A DNA stretch of 64,000 nucleotides from Bryoerythrophyllum caledonicum (taxonomy: Eukaryota > Streptophyta > Bryopsida > Pottiales > Pottiaceae): assembly GCA_963971425.1 (NCBI GenBank), contig OZ020520.1, positions 8,784,553 to 8,848,552 on the forward strand, given 5' to 3'. The notes below the pieces were generated by a model, which saw only the letters and a program-made list of their open reading frames with translations, ran no database searches and was not told the DNA's origin. How positions within the stretch are numbered: the first letter of the stretch is position 1; every line of letters begins with the position of its first letter. A program made the translations under genes and the position numbers. This document shows, in pieces, positions 35,294-49,086 of this stretch.

Positions 35294-35337
35294 GGGGAAT
35301 GCTATTTTGTGAGCAGTGAGCGGTGAGCAGTGAGCAG
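35294..35337 (+). repeat. Left terminal inverted repeat of MULE-2
   Basis: GGGGAATGCTATTTTGTGAG is followed by tandem CAGTGAGCGGTGAGCAGTGA heptamer repeats. It pairs with 49,781-49,831 and matches the left end of MULE-1. Confidence 0.9.
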
Positions 35338-38300
35338 AAATAATGGGGTTTAGAGGAAAAAAAAGTGAGTTTTAAAACAAGTTTGTGTGCTAAAGATATT
35401 TTTTTAGCTCACAAGAGGGTGTATGGCCATGGATCATTTGGTGCTATAATGAGTATGATGGATAAAAATAAAAGGATGTCTTGCTGTAGTTTCATAAAAT
35501 ACCCTATAGCCGTGGATGAAAGGCTTCGCATTCTCATTATTAGAGTAATCCACGATTTGGTGTGTTTGCATGATATATACTAGTGTACTTGAATGTTGAT
35601 TAAAAGAATTGGAATTTTGGATCTAGAGTTTAGGGTTTACGAAATGAAGATTGTATCAATATTTTCCAGTTTTACTTAGTCCTACAAAAACTACGTCTTC
35701 ATAGTTCTCTATGCGTATTTCTAATGAGATTTTCAATAGTTTTATAGTATTGACAAAGTCATGTATTCATTTACTCACTATAAAACAAAATCGTGGATTT
35801 TACATCAAATGTATTTTTTGTATGTATGGTTTAGGGTACGAACAATATAGTGTACGTCGTTCAGTGTATATTTTATAATCCGACCTTGCCTTGAATATGC
35901 TACTAAATTCTGATGCATTACTCAATGAAAAACTAGTTGACTAATCTATCTAACAATTTCGTACGCAGTTCAAAATTGCCATAAGTTTAAAGTTGTGATT
36001 CATGTGGTATATTATTCCGTGTCTAGATAGTTTAGAAGATGGTAGCAAAATAAGAGGCATGTTTCAATTTAAACTTGAATGGGTACAATTAGAATGTTTA
36101 CAAGAAGAGTATTCAGTTTGGGTTGGCTTTAGTTGGAATGGCAAATAAGATCTTACTGAAGGAGAAATTGACAATGAGTACACAAAACAACTACTCCGTG
36201 TCATCTGAACTACCCTCGCTTCCATTACCAACCTCTGCCTCTACCTCCACATAACGGAGTACATCTTTGTGATACCTCTGCCGCTGACGTGTTGGTGGAG
36301 GAGATTTCATAGTTGATTGTATCTCCACGGTTCTCTTTGCCTAGATAGGTAAAGAAAAGGTAGAATCTGGAGATGACAATAGCGGCAAAGCTCTGCAAAG
36401 AAACAGAGCAACAATGAGGTGCAAAGTTTATAATGATAACGTACAACGATTTAGAAAACAACAAATTAAATTTGAACTTGGGTTGAACTTACGTACAAGA
36501 AGGAATACGACTGCTTTTTTGCTTCTTCTGTGCTAGTTCCCCTTGAGTACGTCGCAAGTTCTTTCTCCTCTCCACTACCAATTCCGTAGCTGACTTTGGA
36601 ATTAGCGGTGCGAGCAATGACTGGAAAATCTCTGAGTTTTCTTCGAAGGCCAAGACATGGAGGCCCATTGATTGACACACCCAAATAGTTGGACCTAGGT
36701 AGTACATTGAGAAGAAAAATTAGAAGTGAATAATAAAAAAAAAATAGTTTACGGCATATATAAAGGAATGCTTACCTGTAGAGGCATTCCAATCTAAGAC
36801 AATATCCCACTTTTTGTGAGGGATTCAAGAATGGTCATCATGAGATCAACCGCTTTCTCACGAGCCCCTCGCCATGGTGAGTCGCCGTGCATGAGCTGTG
36901 AAGCAACGTTCACCGGATTGAACAAGATGTCGAGCTCAACAAGTGGAGAGCGAACTGAGAATTTCGAGACCATGGGAGCGTCACGAACAAATAGCTGAAC
37001 ACAGAATCTTGTCCCTTGCAAAAGAAACAATATATATAATTATGGATTATATACACCAAAAAGAAGCTTAAGATTAAAGCTAATAATTATCAAAAAATGG
37101 TTTAGAGTACTTACTGTCGCAGAAGGATCTCGAGGCAAAGCTAAAGGCAACTCGTTCAATGCCCACCAATCGATGAGTAGCTTGTAGTCGTATGTAGAAG
37201 CACATTCATCAATTTCAAGTTGTAGATCTCTATCATTCGGATGAAGCAGAAGCAAAGCAGCGTTGTCATGAAGATAAGTGTCAGCAAACTCAAAAATAGT
37301 ATCAATATAATTATCTGGCCTCGAATTCCATACAGGAATGGCATCAATAGATTGAGAGATCCCAGGTACCGGTAAATTCTCTGGAATGTCAGCTACAATT
37401 AGATCCAATCCAGTGTGTTTGCAACTGTCATTTGAAACTTTCCGCGTTCTACCTGCACCAACCTGCAGACAAAAAATCCAATGGGTGTAAAGAAATGCAG
37501 CTCAGTGTAATGGAGGGAATCCTATAAACAAATAAGGATAACAAATACTAACCTTTGAAATGAATTGATGTAGCTGCTCCCATAGCTGGGGTGGGCCTCC
37601 TGCCTCCGAGAGAGACTGCATGATAGAAAATAGTGATATATTTTTGATAAAACACTCTGATGAGACAAGTGGCAACGGAGCAACGGAAGACTCAGAAAAT
37701 TGAAACTGTCGTTGCTTCCGCTGTTGGACTTCCATCCTTGTAACTTCAACTAGGCTTGAACCAGCAGCTTGAGAAGATGCCACGCCTGGAGGAGAGTTCC
37801 ATGCCAAGACCTCGTTCCTAATCATACCTGTTGAATCAGGCATCAAGGACAGATTTAAGGTGTCTCTCTCAGCAAGGGCGGCTGTAACTGCTACTTGAAT
37901 CTCAGCCTTCTTTGCACCCTCCGCATCTCTGATGAGCTTTTCCTTGTCAGCTTTCGAAAGCCGCTTCTTCTTACCGGAGGTCTCCTCTTGAGCTAACACT
38001 GGTGGGGATGAAGACTGTTCTACAATTTCAAACTCCAGCTCCCCTGGTAGAGATGAAACATGCAGTATTGAAACCTCTGTAAGACCATGAAATAGCTCAT
38101 TCTCCGCATCCGGAACAAAATTGGCGGAGCATTCCAAGTACCATCCACCACCATGTAAAACTTGAGTGGAATACCTCTTCTTCTGAACCTCTGTGAAGAT
38201 GCACAAGTCTGATGAAGGCTGAATCCAAGTTGAAAGAAATGAAGGACATAGTGGTTGCTGAAGCGCGTTCTTTGGTATGAGCTCCCTTACAATGTACTTG

Positions 38301-41269
38301 TAGAAATAAATTTTGAGTAATTAAGCCACTCAAAATCTAAATATATTTGAACTAAAATATAAAAGTATAGAATACAAGAGATAAACCTATATAGAAGCCG
38401 TTTAATGGCGAGGTCAGCTCCGGGCAACTCATCAAACTTTGTATTCTTCTGAAAGGGTGGTTTCAAACCCGGATGCACAATAACCATGAATGCTTTCTCC
38501 CATAATATCATGCGCCATTATTCCACATATTTGGAGGGCTTTTCAATACCAGATGAAGCATCCCAATTCACTGAAATTGTGCCCGTTGCACAAATTTCTT
38601 CAAAATGGGCGATGAATTTGTCCTCCAACTGGTATCATAAATTCCAAAAGTTAAACCCCCAACTTACAGCTCAAGATATAACAGACTTCAAGTGACATGA
38701 AAATGAAGTCAATGTGTACCTGAGCCCAAAATGTTGCACGATTGAGGAAGGAATCAAGAGCGCCATCTTTAAACTGCGTAGCTGGAGCGCGGAAAGCTGA
38801 CCGAACCATTGAAGGAGAGTTCCAGAAATGCAACCACCTGGCTTTGAAAGGAGGCTCCACCGCGACGGTTGCCACCTTTTGTAATTTTTCGATGGCCATT
38901 TCAGTCTTCTTGAAGTGACTGAAATGAAAATTGATCTGCATATAATGATAAATTCAAAATCAAATAACTATAGAATGAAGTAAACGATTGATAGATTTAT
39001 GAAATTATAGAATAGAGGACACACAATAATACATCACACAATAGTATAGAAACTCTACCTCATCAAAGAAGTCCTCGCCGTTCTTGGGATTGGCGACTGC
39101 AAGGTATTTCTGAAAGTCCTTGCTCTTGATTGACTTCACGGTGTTCGCTGCAGCATCGCTCATGACCCTCCATACTCCTTCTGCACTTCTATCCTCCGGC
39201 GTGGTCTTCTTCTCATAATCAGTTCCCGCCTCATCAGATGCGCGAGCAATATCTTGCTGCAATCATAACAAAATTAGTTTGTTTTAGGAAAAAACTAAAA
39301 ATTGGTTTCAATGCCCGTAAATATGAATGTGTATGAAGTGCCATCAATACCCGGTATAAGAACGATATAAAAACATCAACCGTTAACGGAAACCATGCTG
39401 CAAGAGACTACCGCACTTTCAAGCACGTCTTGAATTCCTCCGATGTCAAAAGATCCTTGAAATCTTCCAACCTGAGCCCACCATAATACCGAATGCGCTG
39501 AAGTTTTGCTGGAAGGCTGGTCTTCACAAAATCGTTTTGGGTTGACCTGTAAAATCATATGTATTGAATTAGTTCAATAAAGACGTTAATGTCATAGAAG
39601 ACGTCAAATTATGCATGGCTTAAAGGATAAATGTTAGAGAATTTACCAATTCACGTCGTGCATGCAGTTGAGTAGCATTGATATTCGTCCGGTCGGGTTT
39701 AGTACAATGCATTGAACAGCATAATGCCAATGTGGGTCGTCGCAATGCTGTTCTGAAATAAAATGCCACCACGCGTTGTACCTGTGATTTCCGTCCCACA
39801 CAAAAAACATTTTGCCACTAAATGCAGCAAACTGTGGATTAGACTTCAACATCTCCTCAAACTTCTCATTTGCTGCAATCCAATGTGCATCCCACGTTGA
39901 TATGATGTGAGGGGTAACATCACGTGTCAGCTCGTGGTCATCATAGATGGAAATGTAGAATGCACGATCTCCATCAATATAGCCTCCCTCAAAGCGTTTC
40001 TGCAAAGCACAGACGTCAATTTCTTGAATTGGCTGCACTCGAGGTAGAGCAATCATCCTGCAGAGGGGCACGTGAAAGGGAGCCTTCGTAACGCGCATGC
40101 TCTCTAGGACTATCACAAAATTCGACTTCTGATGAAGTCGTCTAGCTTTTTCGCCCTCAAAAGAACTTATCAATCCATCTGGGCACTTTGAAGACAAATC
40201 CTTAGAGTCCGTCATTGGAACGTTCTACAAAACGAAATCAAAATACTTAGGAGATATCATTTCAATGGGAGAAAATATGCTTGCATGAGATTATAAACGT
40301 GGCGAACCTGAATATCGGGGCCCTCATCTGGATCCTCGCGGTCCGGAGTGAATTCATGTTCCTCCTAGTTCAAGCAAAAACAATAGAAATTAGAGAAATT
40401 GTTCCTTCAAGTTAAAAATCTCTGTTCAAAATTGAACCTTGAACGTGAACAAAAAGCCATTGTTAAAAACACTACATTCTCTACTTGTGACATAGTGGAC
40501 AGAGAAGAGAACCAAAAGTAAGAGTGCAGCATAATAATATAGTACACTATCAACCCGTGTTTATGAGACTTGTATAGATTTGCAAACCCATAACCCAATG
40601 ACGAATCCACAAATAAATTGACTAGTGCAGCAATAAAGCTCCTCGAATTTGAGAAGGGAAAATGTCTTGATTTGTATTGTATTGGCACGCACCCTATAAT
40701 ATTATGTAGCACTTACTTAATAATGTTTTACACCTTCGAACACTATCGGTCTAGAAATTTAGATGGTTTTAGGGTCTACACTTAACACCAGCATGTTCTA
40801 TTATGCCACCTTCCTCATACAAAAGGCATTTTTCATGCATACAGAACAGCTATACAACATTACAATATGAATGAAATGTAAACTTGGCAGTGTCACTATC
40901 CTATGGTCACTTTTAGTGAAGTGCATAATAAATTGGGCTTTTGAAAGAATACCTCATCATTTGGTGCTGAAGGTAATGGAGGTGAACTTTCCACCATTTC
41001 ATCCCGTGTGTTTTTCTACAGCAAGGAAATATAAATGAAGGAAAGCAATTAGAGATTTAGCAAAATGAACATAAAAGTATTTAATTGTCACGTATGAAGT
41101 AACAGAGATTTCCACAAATAACTGCACATGAAAAGGAACTACCTTATGCACACAATAAATGTTGAAATCAGATATTGCTCATTGACACCATGCATGCAAG
41201 TTTTGTGAAGGACGTTCATTAACATCTATCTGCAATATTCCAAAGCGTATGCACATGAACTTGAAAGTT

Positions 41270-42275
41270 TATGAGGTAGGCCTCGCATACGAGGCCTTCA
41301 GGATTACAACACATCTTGTCCAACACTGATACGTTACATGTTCTTCTGACTTAACTCGAGCAAATGCACAAGCTGTTAAAAGCAGCCGAGGGAGGCCTCG
41401 CATACGAGGCCAATAGATTTTACACGAACCCGGTACTACAAGCCAAAAAAGAATGCGAGAACTTAAAGCTCTCAAAAGCTGCCAATGTAAGCCTCGTATA
41501 CGAGGCCTGGAGGTTTTGCTCGAATCCGGTCCTACACTGCCGAGAAACAATCATAATTGGGACTGCGGCAGTAACGAAGATTTTCAGAACAAGGTCCTAC
41601 AAGCTACCGAGGGAGGCCTCGTATACGAGGGCTGCAGGATACGTAACAATTCCGGTCCATCACCGCAGATTTCACGTTCATGATCGGGACTTGCACCCTC
41701 ACGAAGATTTTTAGAACAAGGTCCAACAAGCTACTGAGGGAGGCCTCGTGTACGAGGGCTGCAGCATAGGTAACAAATCCGGTCCTTCACTGTAGCTTTC
41801 ACGTTCATGATCGGAACTTGCGCACTTACGAAGAACATATGCACATCGTCCTTCAAGCTGCCAAGGGAGGCCTCGTATACGAGGCCTCGAGGATACAACA
41901 CGAATCCGGTCCTTAACTGCAGATTTCACGTTCATGATCGAGACTTGCGCACTTACGAAGAACATTTGCACATCGTCCTTCAAGCTGCCAAGGGAGGCCT
42001 CGTATACGAGGCCTCGAGGACATGACACGAATCTGGTCCTTCACTGCAGATTTCACGTTCATGATCGGGACTTGCGCACTTTCGATTCTCGAAGATTTTC
42101 ATAACAAGGTCCTACAAGCTACCGAGGGAGGCCTCGTGTACGAGGGCTCCAGGATGCGTAACAATTCCGGTCCTTCACTACAGCTTTCACGTTCATGATC
42201 GAGACTTGCGCACCTACGAAGAACATTTGCACATCGTCCTTCAAGCTGCCAAGGGAGGCCTCGTATACGAGGCCA
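41270..42275 (+). repeat. Satellite array of about 128 bp units with GAGGCCTCGTATACGAGGCC cores
   Basis: About nine copies of a palindromic core, GGCCTCGTATACGAGGCC or variants, occur near 41,285, 41,400, 41,498, 41,622, 41,750, 41,877, 42,005, 42,135 and 42,265. The later units are spaced about 125-131 bp. Between cores the sequence TTCACGTTCATGATCGGGAC is repeated. An isolated core lies near 42,870. The array is in the large intron (about 41,010-44,171) of the MULE-2 ParB-methyltransferase gene. Short frames through it are repeat artefacts. Confidence 0.92.
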
Positions 42276-42279
42276 CCAT

Positions 42280-44170
42280 AATCCGACACTAATCCGGTCC
42301 TTCACTGCCGAATAGCTGGAACAGGGATAATCATTGAATAAATATCGACAACAGTTCTACAGCGAAGCTAGCAACTCAGTACAATGATTGAGTGCTCACA
42401 CCTGAAATTCAACATAGAGAGGCTACAGTGCTGGGCTCCCTGCAACTATAGTAGCTATGAATTGGCTTAGAGAAAGTACGTGCAGAGCCCCTGATCGGAG
42501 ATTGTAGAGACCTTCAAGATTCCGGTTCAGGTGATCATGACCGCTTGGTTCATGGCATTATTTTTTTATAGTGATGTCTAAAATGCAGTGGAGATTCTCG
42601 AGCTCTAACTTAACAGACACAAAGGAGCTCGCGCGCTACTTTCATTAGTCAAGAATCTCCGCAGTTTGAGATTTAATTCTGCCAGCTTGCTTCAGCTACG
42701 AGATAGGAGCGAGGTAATAATTTGTGAAGCCGAAAGCATTGTCAAGTAGTGCAGTACACAGGCTTGTACTTGTATTTCGTACAATTATCAAGTTATAAAG
42801 TCACTGCTCTCCAAGGTATCAATTTCAAGATGTGTACAGTCCTAGTGACTGCCGAGAGAGGCCTCGCATACGAGGCCTGCAGGTCATACTCCAATCCTGT
42901 CCATAACTGATGCGAAACGATCAAGACCTACACTGCCGAAAGTCGATGAGCACATGTTGTTGATTTCTTGATTTAGTCTTTGTTCATATCTTGTTTACGA
43001 CTGGCATGTTAAAAACTTGACCGGCATGTCCAAAACTAAGTCAAATTTGACCAAAAATTTGACTGGCATGTCCAAAACTGCCACTTTCAAAAAGAGACAT
43101 GAAAATCACATCTTAAAGTGAATTTTGGATTTTCAACCGTAAGATTTTAAAAAAGACATCTTTATAAACATGCCATAAAATTTTGGTTGCAATCCACCGC
43201 ACGGATTGATAGATTTTAGTGTTTGAAGTCAAAACAATGGTTCAAGTTCTTCCCTGCGTTGAGTAGATCAGCAGACTTTGACTTCACTTTGTATCAAATT
43301 TTTGCATTGTACAAGGTCTAAATCCTATACCATTGTCTTAAGCATGATGTTATTTCCCAGCACACCTATTTTTAGAGGTAAAAAAGGGGTGTAGCATATT
43401 CAAAACAAGTGTGCAAGGAGTGGAGGTTCAAAAATTGTCATTTCACGTTTTATTTTTTTGTGAACTACGTATGTATTCAAATGATAATCCAAACGGTCAA
43501 AAAGAAGGTTTTCACCACATATTGTTGTTGGAAAAATAAAAAGTGAAAAATATGAAGATCTCCAGGTTTTATGTAGAAAAGATAAAGTTTTTTTCCCCCG
43601 TTGCCCGACAATGTGTGAAAGTGTTTGACTTGGAATATAATGCCTTTTTACACTAAAGACAAGATTTTTTTTGAAAATTTCCGAAAAAGGAAATATTCTT
43701 TATATGTGTGAAAATCTCAATGTCAATAGAAACTTTTGTCAAAATTTTTGGAGGTGCCCGGTCTCCCCACTTTTGGCTTTAAGTGGTACTAACTTTCAAA
43801 CCACAAATCCAAAAAATAAAATAAAAATATGTCCACGAAGCTCTTATCAGAGGCAATCTAGAATAAAAATTTCAGAGAAAAAGGATTTTTTTTCGAATTT
43901 TAGGAACCTGCCCAAAATCAGAAATCCCCCCAAAGGAGACTCTGGTCCTTTAGGGGTTAATTAAGGCACATGCAAATATTGCGCTATATCATGATGCATC
44001 TAATTTTGAACTTGTGACACAATAACTTGTTGATAATAAGTAAAAATTATCAATGTATTCTTCATTACTTAACTTCATGGGATTGGAGAACCGATATTAG
44101 GGCAATGTTCTATTATAACCGAATGAGAATTGAAACTGATTTTGTATGGGACAAGATTACAAACGCCCAC
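42280..44170. other. Remainder of the large intron of the MULE-2 minus-strand gene
   Basis: Apart from one satellite core near 42,870, I see only AT-rich non-coding DNA. There is a short theme around GACTGGCATGTCCAAAACT near 43,010-43,080. No coding frame is supported; the 97-residue plus-strand frame at 43,671 has no recognisable content. Confidence 0.4.
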
Positions 44171-44665
44171 CTCTCTTCTCGAAGGGGTTGATTGTGGAGA
44201 TGTTGTAGTCCGCGGCATGTTGTTATAGTGTTCTCCAGCAACTTCTGCCTGACAAACCCAAAAAAGTTTATTTAACAAAGTTAAAGAAGTTGGGCTTCAC
44301 AAAGTGTATACTAAGTTTGCATGATATATAATTGATGCAATACCGAGAGCCAACTTTTGCGCACACATGCAATAGGACCTTCATGCAAATCTCAGCGACA
44401 AAGCCCTTACCAACATCGGAGACGACGACTCGCCTTCAGTGTCTTCAATGTTCGGAAGTTCGCAAGCACTACCACGCTCGGTAGAGTTAAATGACAACAC
44501 CTTCGTTGTTTCAGATATGTCTACCTGACCAATACATGCCTTGCGCTTTCCCATCCTAGATCTCTGCAGCTGCTTACGACTCGAAAAGAGAATACCTCTC
44601 CTCCTTCGTTTCTTCTTCCTCTCACTCAATTGAACAAGACAATTGTTGCTACAAATCCTAGACAT

Positions 44666-45372
44666 TTGAGAAATGCCAATTCTCCTAACCTATACGATTT
44701 AACAAAATCGGAATTGATTCATTTGAAGATGATGCTCATTGAAATCAACCAAAATCAAATGTCGACACCACAATTTATTAATTTAATACCCATAGCTACT
44801 ATATTGAATCAAGTACTACTAGACAGTGCTAATCATAGCTACCTATCTGTCATCCGCTGTAATTTACCTAATTTTTGCTACTCATTTACTACTTTACTGA
44901 ATAACATAACTTCAATGATCTGTTCAAACCTATATTAGATCCGCTACAACTACTTTGTACACAATGATTTCAAATTTGGAGCGCAGTATGTCAACCACCT
45001 GTACTTAATTATATCATAAGTGCTTTACTGTATTTACTATTGTTTGCCTTCTCCTCATAGCATTGCACTAAAAATTCATTACTTAGTTTTATTTCAAATT
45101 GGTATTTTCTCCATCCTGCGTTCAGGTACATCCTGGACATAGTTCATGTCCACAACGCCACCATTTTGAAATTTGTCCGTTTCCGTGAACTATTCATTCT
45201 ACATTTCGCTTAAATCGGATCTAGACTTGCCTTCGTTATCAATTAATCGTTATCATACTTTTCATCCAAAATCTGTCAGACTGAAATCCCTGGTTGTTTT
45301 AGAGTATATATCAAAATACATCTCTTAATGTAAATCTCTCATTCCATTGTGTTGCTTCTAAAGTTCTATGTA
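44666..45372. promoter_or_regulatory. Divergent intergenic region of MULE-2
   Basis: The 0.7 kb between the two start codons corresponds in position and partly in sequence to 17,677-18,365 of MULE-1. It is the likely promoter region for both genes. No specific element is claimed. Confidence 0.45.
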
Positions 45373-48300
45373 ATGGCCTCTGTTGATTTAGGTAGTGGAG
45401 GTACCGTTGTGATTCATGGTCAGGGCGAAGAAATCCCAATTACATTCCGTGTAGTATATGATGGTCATTGCTCAGTAACAACGAGTAGACTTTCTTCTAG
45501 GTTTCAGTTGTTAGAGGATTCAGTTTATGTTGATGAAGAAGTATGTGGTCCAGAGTCTGGTGTTGTCACTCACACCATAGGTCAGGATGCCATCAATTCC
45601 GACAAAGGAAAATCCTGGCTACTCAAGCCAGGAACCTTTAGAGTGTATGGTGATAGACGAACTACTGACAGTTTATCCACCCAAATTTTGGGATCTCGTG
45701 TTTCTATAACTAGCAATCAGCAAGCAAGCGTCCCTCGCAAAGTTAAAGTTGAGCCAGGTTGTGAAATTATTCACATTTTGAGTGATGACTCGGTCACGGA
45801 CACCTCAATTCTCGCTGATCAAGAGAAACCAGATAGTACTCCATCTCTGGTACATTTAGATTCACCAGTTTGTCAATCCTCTCATGACAGTCGACCTGTT
45901 CGTGTGAAACCTCCTCTTCCACCCTCAACATCACCTTCGTCATCTATAGTAGACTGTATACGGAAACTAGATGCCAGGAAGGGATCAAAGTCTATATTAT
46001 CCAGGGTTGATTTTTCAGAGGTCTCGATTTCTAGTGTGGATTGCTTGCCTCCAAGCTTTGATGGGGATGTCATTTTTGTTTTGCCTCCAGCTTCACTGTT
46101 GTCTTCGCAGTCACAAGCCAGGTCACTGCAGGGCATGGACAAGCGTCATGATGGTCATGCATGGACTCGTACAGTCACAACCCACATTATGAATGACTAC
46201 GGTCTCTCTTTTAGAATGTCTTCATGCCTAGGTCACTTGAAGTGCATCAATGACCAATGTAACTACCTTGATAGAGTTTGTAGACCTACTCCAACCAATG
46301 AGACAGAGTGGGATGGAGCATCGTACTTAACATTTGTTCCTGATTCCAAACCTCCAAAAGGCTCTACTGTTGTTTGCAAAGTGTGTCAGACTCCTCCTTC
46401 ATGTATAAACGTCTGCTCTGCCAAGATCTACTATGTCTTAAGTCCCCCTCCGATGTCTCGTGCTTGTGTTCATATTGGTATTCACTCACATCCCGTAAAG
46501 ATTGGTGTTGACAGAAAGGCTAAGGAACAATTGACGACCCTCCTCGGCGAGCAAGTTGAGAAAACTCCGTCCGCTACAACATCTGCTATAGTATTGGAGG
46601 CCGGGAAGGAATTTGTTGCTGAATTGTTGCTAAATCCAGAAGGTGCCACTGAATAGAGTCTGTCGAAGGAGGAATTGGTGCATGTTCTTGAGAAGAGCAA
46701 GAACTTAACATCTCCAAATCTGCGAAACAAGGACTCATCCTTCCGCTATCTGAGACGTTACGGAGTCATGGACAGCATAACAAAGCTTAGAGGATCGAGC
46801 AAATGGGCGTATTTGCAAAATAACATGTTTCCAGGACAAGGAGAAGCGTCTGACAAGGTATTTGTTTTTAAAATGTCTGAAGTTGGACCTGGCAGTGGTG
46901 TTGATCTTGTCATGCGGATGCAAACTGGCGGAGATTTACACAATGCTTGGATGATGTTTGACCATGTCAAGCGTGTGAAGGGCTGGACCACAATGGCTTG
47001 TCATGTCTACGATGCTTCCTATTGTCGTGTCATGACAATAGCAGTTTGTGACATGCAATCTGAGGACGTTCAGGCCCAGATTGTATTTTGGAAAAACTTG
47101 AATGCCGTTGCAGGACGACATGGCATTTCCGAGCCCAATTTCCAAGGATTTATGGCGGACAGTGCCCAAGCTAATTGGAATGCGGTGAGGATCATTTACG
47201 GTTCTGGCAATGCAAAGATTCGAATGAACGACCGAGAACGCACATGCTTATTCCACTGGACGCAATCTCTTGAAAAGCACACAAAGGCGGATATTCGACC
47301 CGATCTGCAAGAGCAACATCGTCGTCTATGTAAGCAATACAAGAATGCGAATTCTTTGGAAGACGCGCAGTCTAAATACCTTGCCATCAGATCTTGGTGG
47401 TTATCATCAGGCGCTACAACCGAGAAAGGCCTTGTTCGTCTGGACCTATGGCTTGCTTTTTGGCACTTTCGATACCGCCAATGGGGTGGATTTATGGAGC
47501 TTGTAAGTGTATATTTCTAATCTATGCAAATTTCTATCTTACTTACAGATTAATTTACCTTCTTGCTTATGATTTGATGTCCTATCTTACTTATAATTTG
47601 ATAAGTCATCTATTCTCTAATACTTTGCTACATGTGGCAGAATCTAAGTGAAGAAGAACTTGTGGAAATGCCCTCTTGTAACCTTGCGGAGACAGTGCAC
47701 AACAAATGGCTTCAACAATCGGGAAAGAGGGGAAATGATTTACATGTAGCGACAGTAGACGACTACGTTAGAGCATTCACGCAAGTGCTTGCATACTATC
47801 AGTTCTCCAAAGGCGACAGAGCAGGCACGGGCCCAAGTAGAGACGATCTTCGTCTGCGCCTTGCCCAACGCAATGCCAAGACTACGGGAGATCCAAAGAA
47901 ACCCCATGCGGCCTTAGAGGTAATGCCAGGTGCTTCAGAATTTTGTACAAGAGAGCCTCATTTTGAAGGTGAAGAGGTCTTCATATCCTTGAAACGAAGG
48001 ACAGACATCCCCATTGGATCAGAGTATGACTCTCATCGCCCAGACAAGATCAGCATGTCTCGGCCGGCAAAGAAATCACGTTGCGATGGAGGCAGTTCTG
48101 TTGGTCATATACGTGACTGTGAGTCCGATCCAGTTGCCAAGATTCCCCGAGATGAAGAGACGACAACGGCCACACCAATTCCGCAACATACAAAGGTGGT
48201 CCTTGAGACGTCTTGTAATGAGAAGGAGTGGCACATAGCGCGGCTTCCAAGGACTTCAGCAAAAGCTTGCTTTGCACAACAAGCCATAACAAAGAAAAAA

Positions 48301-49086
48301 TGCGTCGCCAAGATTGTCCAATACAACAAGTCTACAGCAGCCCCGACTTACACGGGAATGATGACCCATTACAAGAAGAACAAGGTGGAGCAGATGCAAT
48401 TTTTCTTTTGCAACGACGATATTGAACGTTGTGTGAAGGGCACAAGGCGCAAGTGGGTTGTGGCTAAACCACATGTGCCCGAGGTTTGGCCCGTCAAGCT
48501 TGGTACCAACCTTACTCAACAAGAAGTCTATGCTCTAGAGCATGCCGGATTTTGATTGGCAGAACGCCCTATACTAGCACCACATGAATTGTTTGGTGAT
48601 TTTACCGGACTTATCAATTTTGAGGAGTACCCTGCACCAATTTCCTCTAACGATTACCCGAAGCGCAGGTTCGGGAAGAACATTCGACGCAACTCCAAGG
48701 CCCCATCTATGAAACACTCCAACAGCTATGCGTCCGCCCTTTCAGTTAACGGTAAAGTTCAAAAGGTCACCATGCTTCCTTCTCCAGGGTTGGGTTCAAT
48801 TATTACATTTGAATCTAGCCAAGGATCCAAGGCATCGTCATATCTAATCAGTATTGGACAATTTCTGAGCTGCGATTGTCCATTTTTCAAAGATATGGAA
48901 ATGAAGTCCCTAGGGAAGCGTGGTCAATGGGTAAATTGCAAACATATGTACTATGTTTTTACTCAACTATGTCATCTTCTTCCTGAGGTAGATCAATTTA
49001 TCCACGCACCGAGTTTTAGCTACAATGAAATCAAGCGTGTGTTGGAAGTTCTTCTACCCAAGTGCCAAACTGTTGTAATGGTTTGA
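45373..49086 (+). pseudogene. MULE-type transposase with SWIM zinc finger (MULE-2, two stops)
   Basis: Exons are 45,373-47,502 and 47,641-49,086, with GT-AG borders at the same position as in MULE-1. The start at MASVDLGSGGTVVIHG is chosen because it aligns with the MULE-1 start; an upstream in-frame Met at 45,349 is the alternative. The core blocks MMFDHVKRVKGWTTMACHVY and FMADSAQANWNAVRIIYG and the SWIM finger (CDCPFF, CKHMYYVF) are present. A TAG at 46,654-46,656 and a TGA at 48,553-48,555, where MULE-1 has CGC (Arg), break it. Over an 82-residue block of the core I count 10 differences from MULE-1, about 88 percent identity. Confidence 0.88.

Larger units (their letters stand above)
36191..44665 (-). 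pseudogene. ParB-like/N4-N6 methyltransferase-like gene of MULE-2, inactivated
   Basis: This is the homologue of the MULE-1 gene with matching exons. Exon 1 is 44,665-44,411 (KKKRRRRG cluster) and exon 2 is 44,248-44,171. Small exons near 41,010-40,953 (SSPPLPSAPNDE) and 40,365-40,310 follow. The ParB-like exon is about 40,224-39,650 (MFFVWDGNHRYNAWW), with later exons down to 36,191. The methyltransferase part has LIVADIPENLPVPG near 37,380 and DWNASTG split by an intron near 36,780/36,690, then GLHVLAFEENSEIF. Damage: TAG at 39,408-39,410, TAA at 38,518-38,520, a one-base deletion near 36,806 just before the motif I Asp, and a stop in the last exon near 36,340. Residues DIPE and DW-AST are shared with MULE-1, so the unusual motifs predate the split of the two copies. 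Confidence 0.82.

Noticed and set aside
41270-42275. Palindromic repeats with about 108 bp between cores, considered as an array or origin
   Set aside because: The inter-core sequence is itself repeated, so this is an ordinary satellite in an intron.
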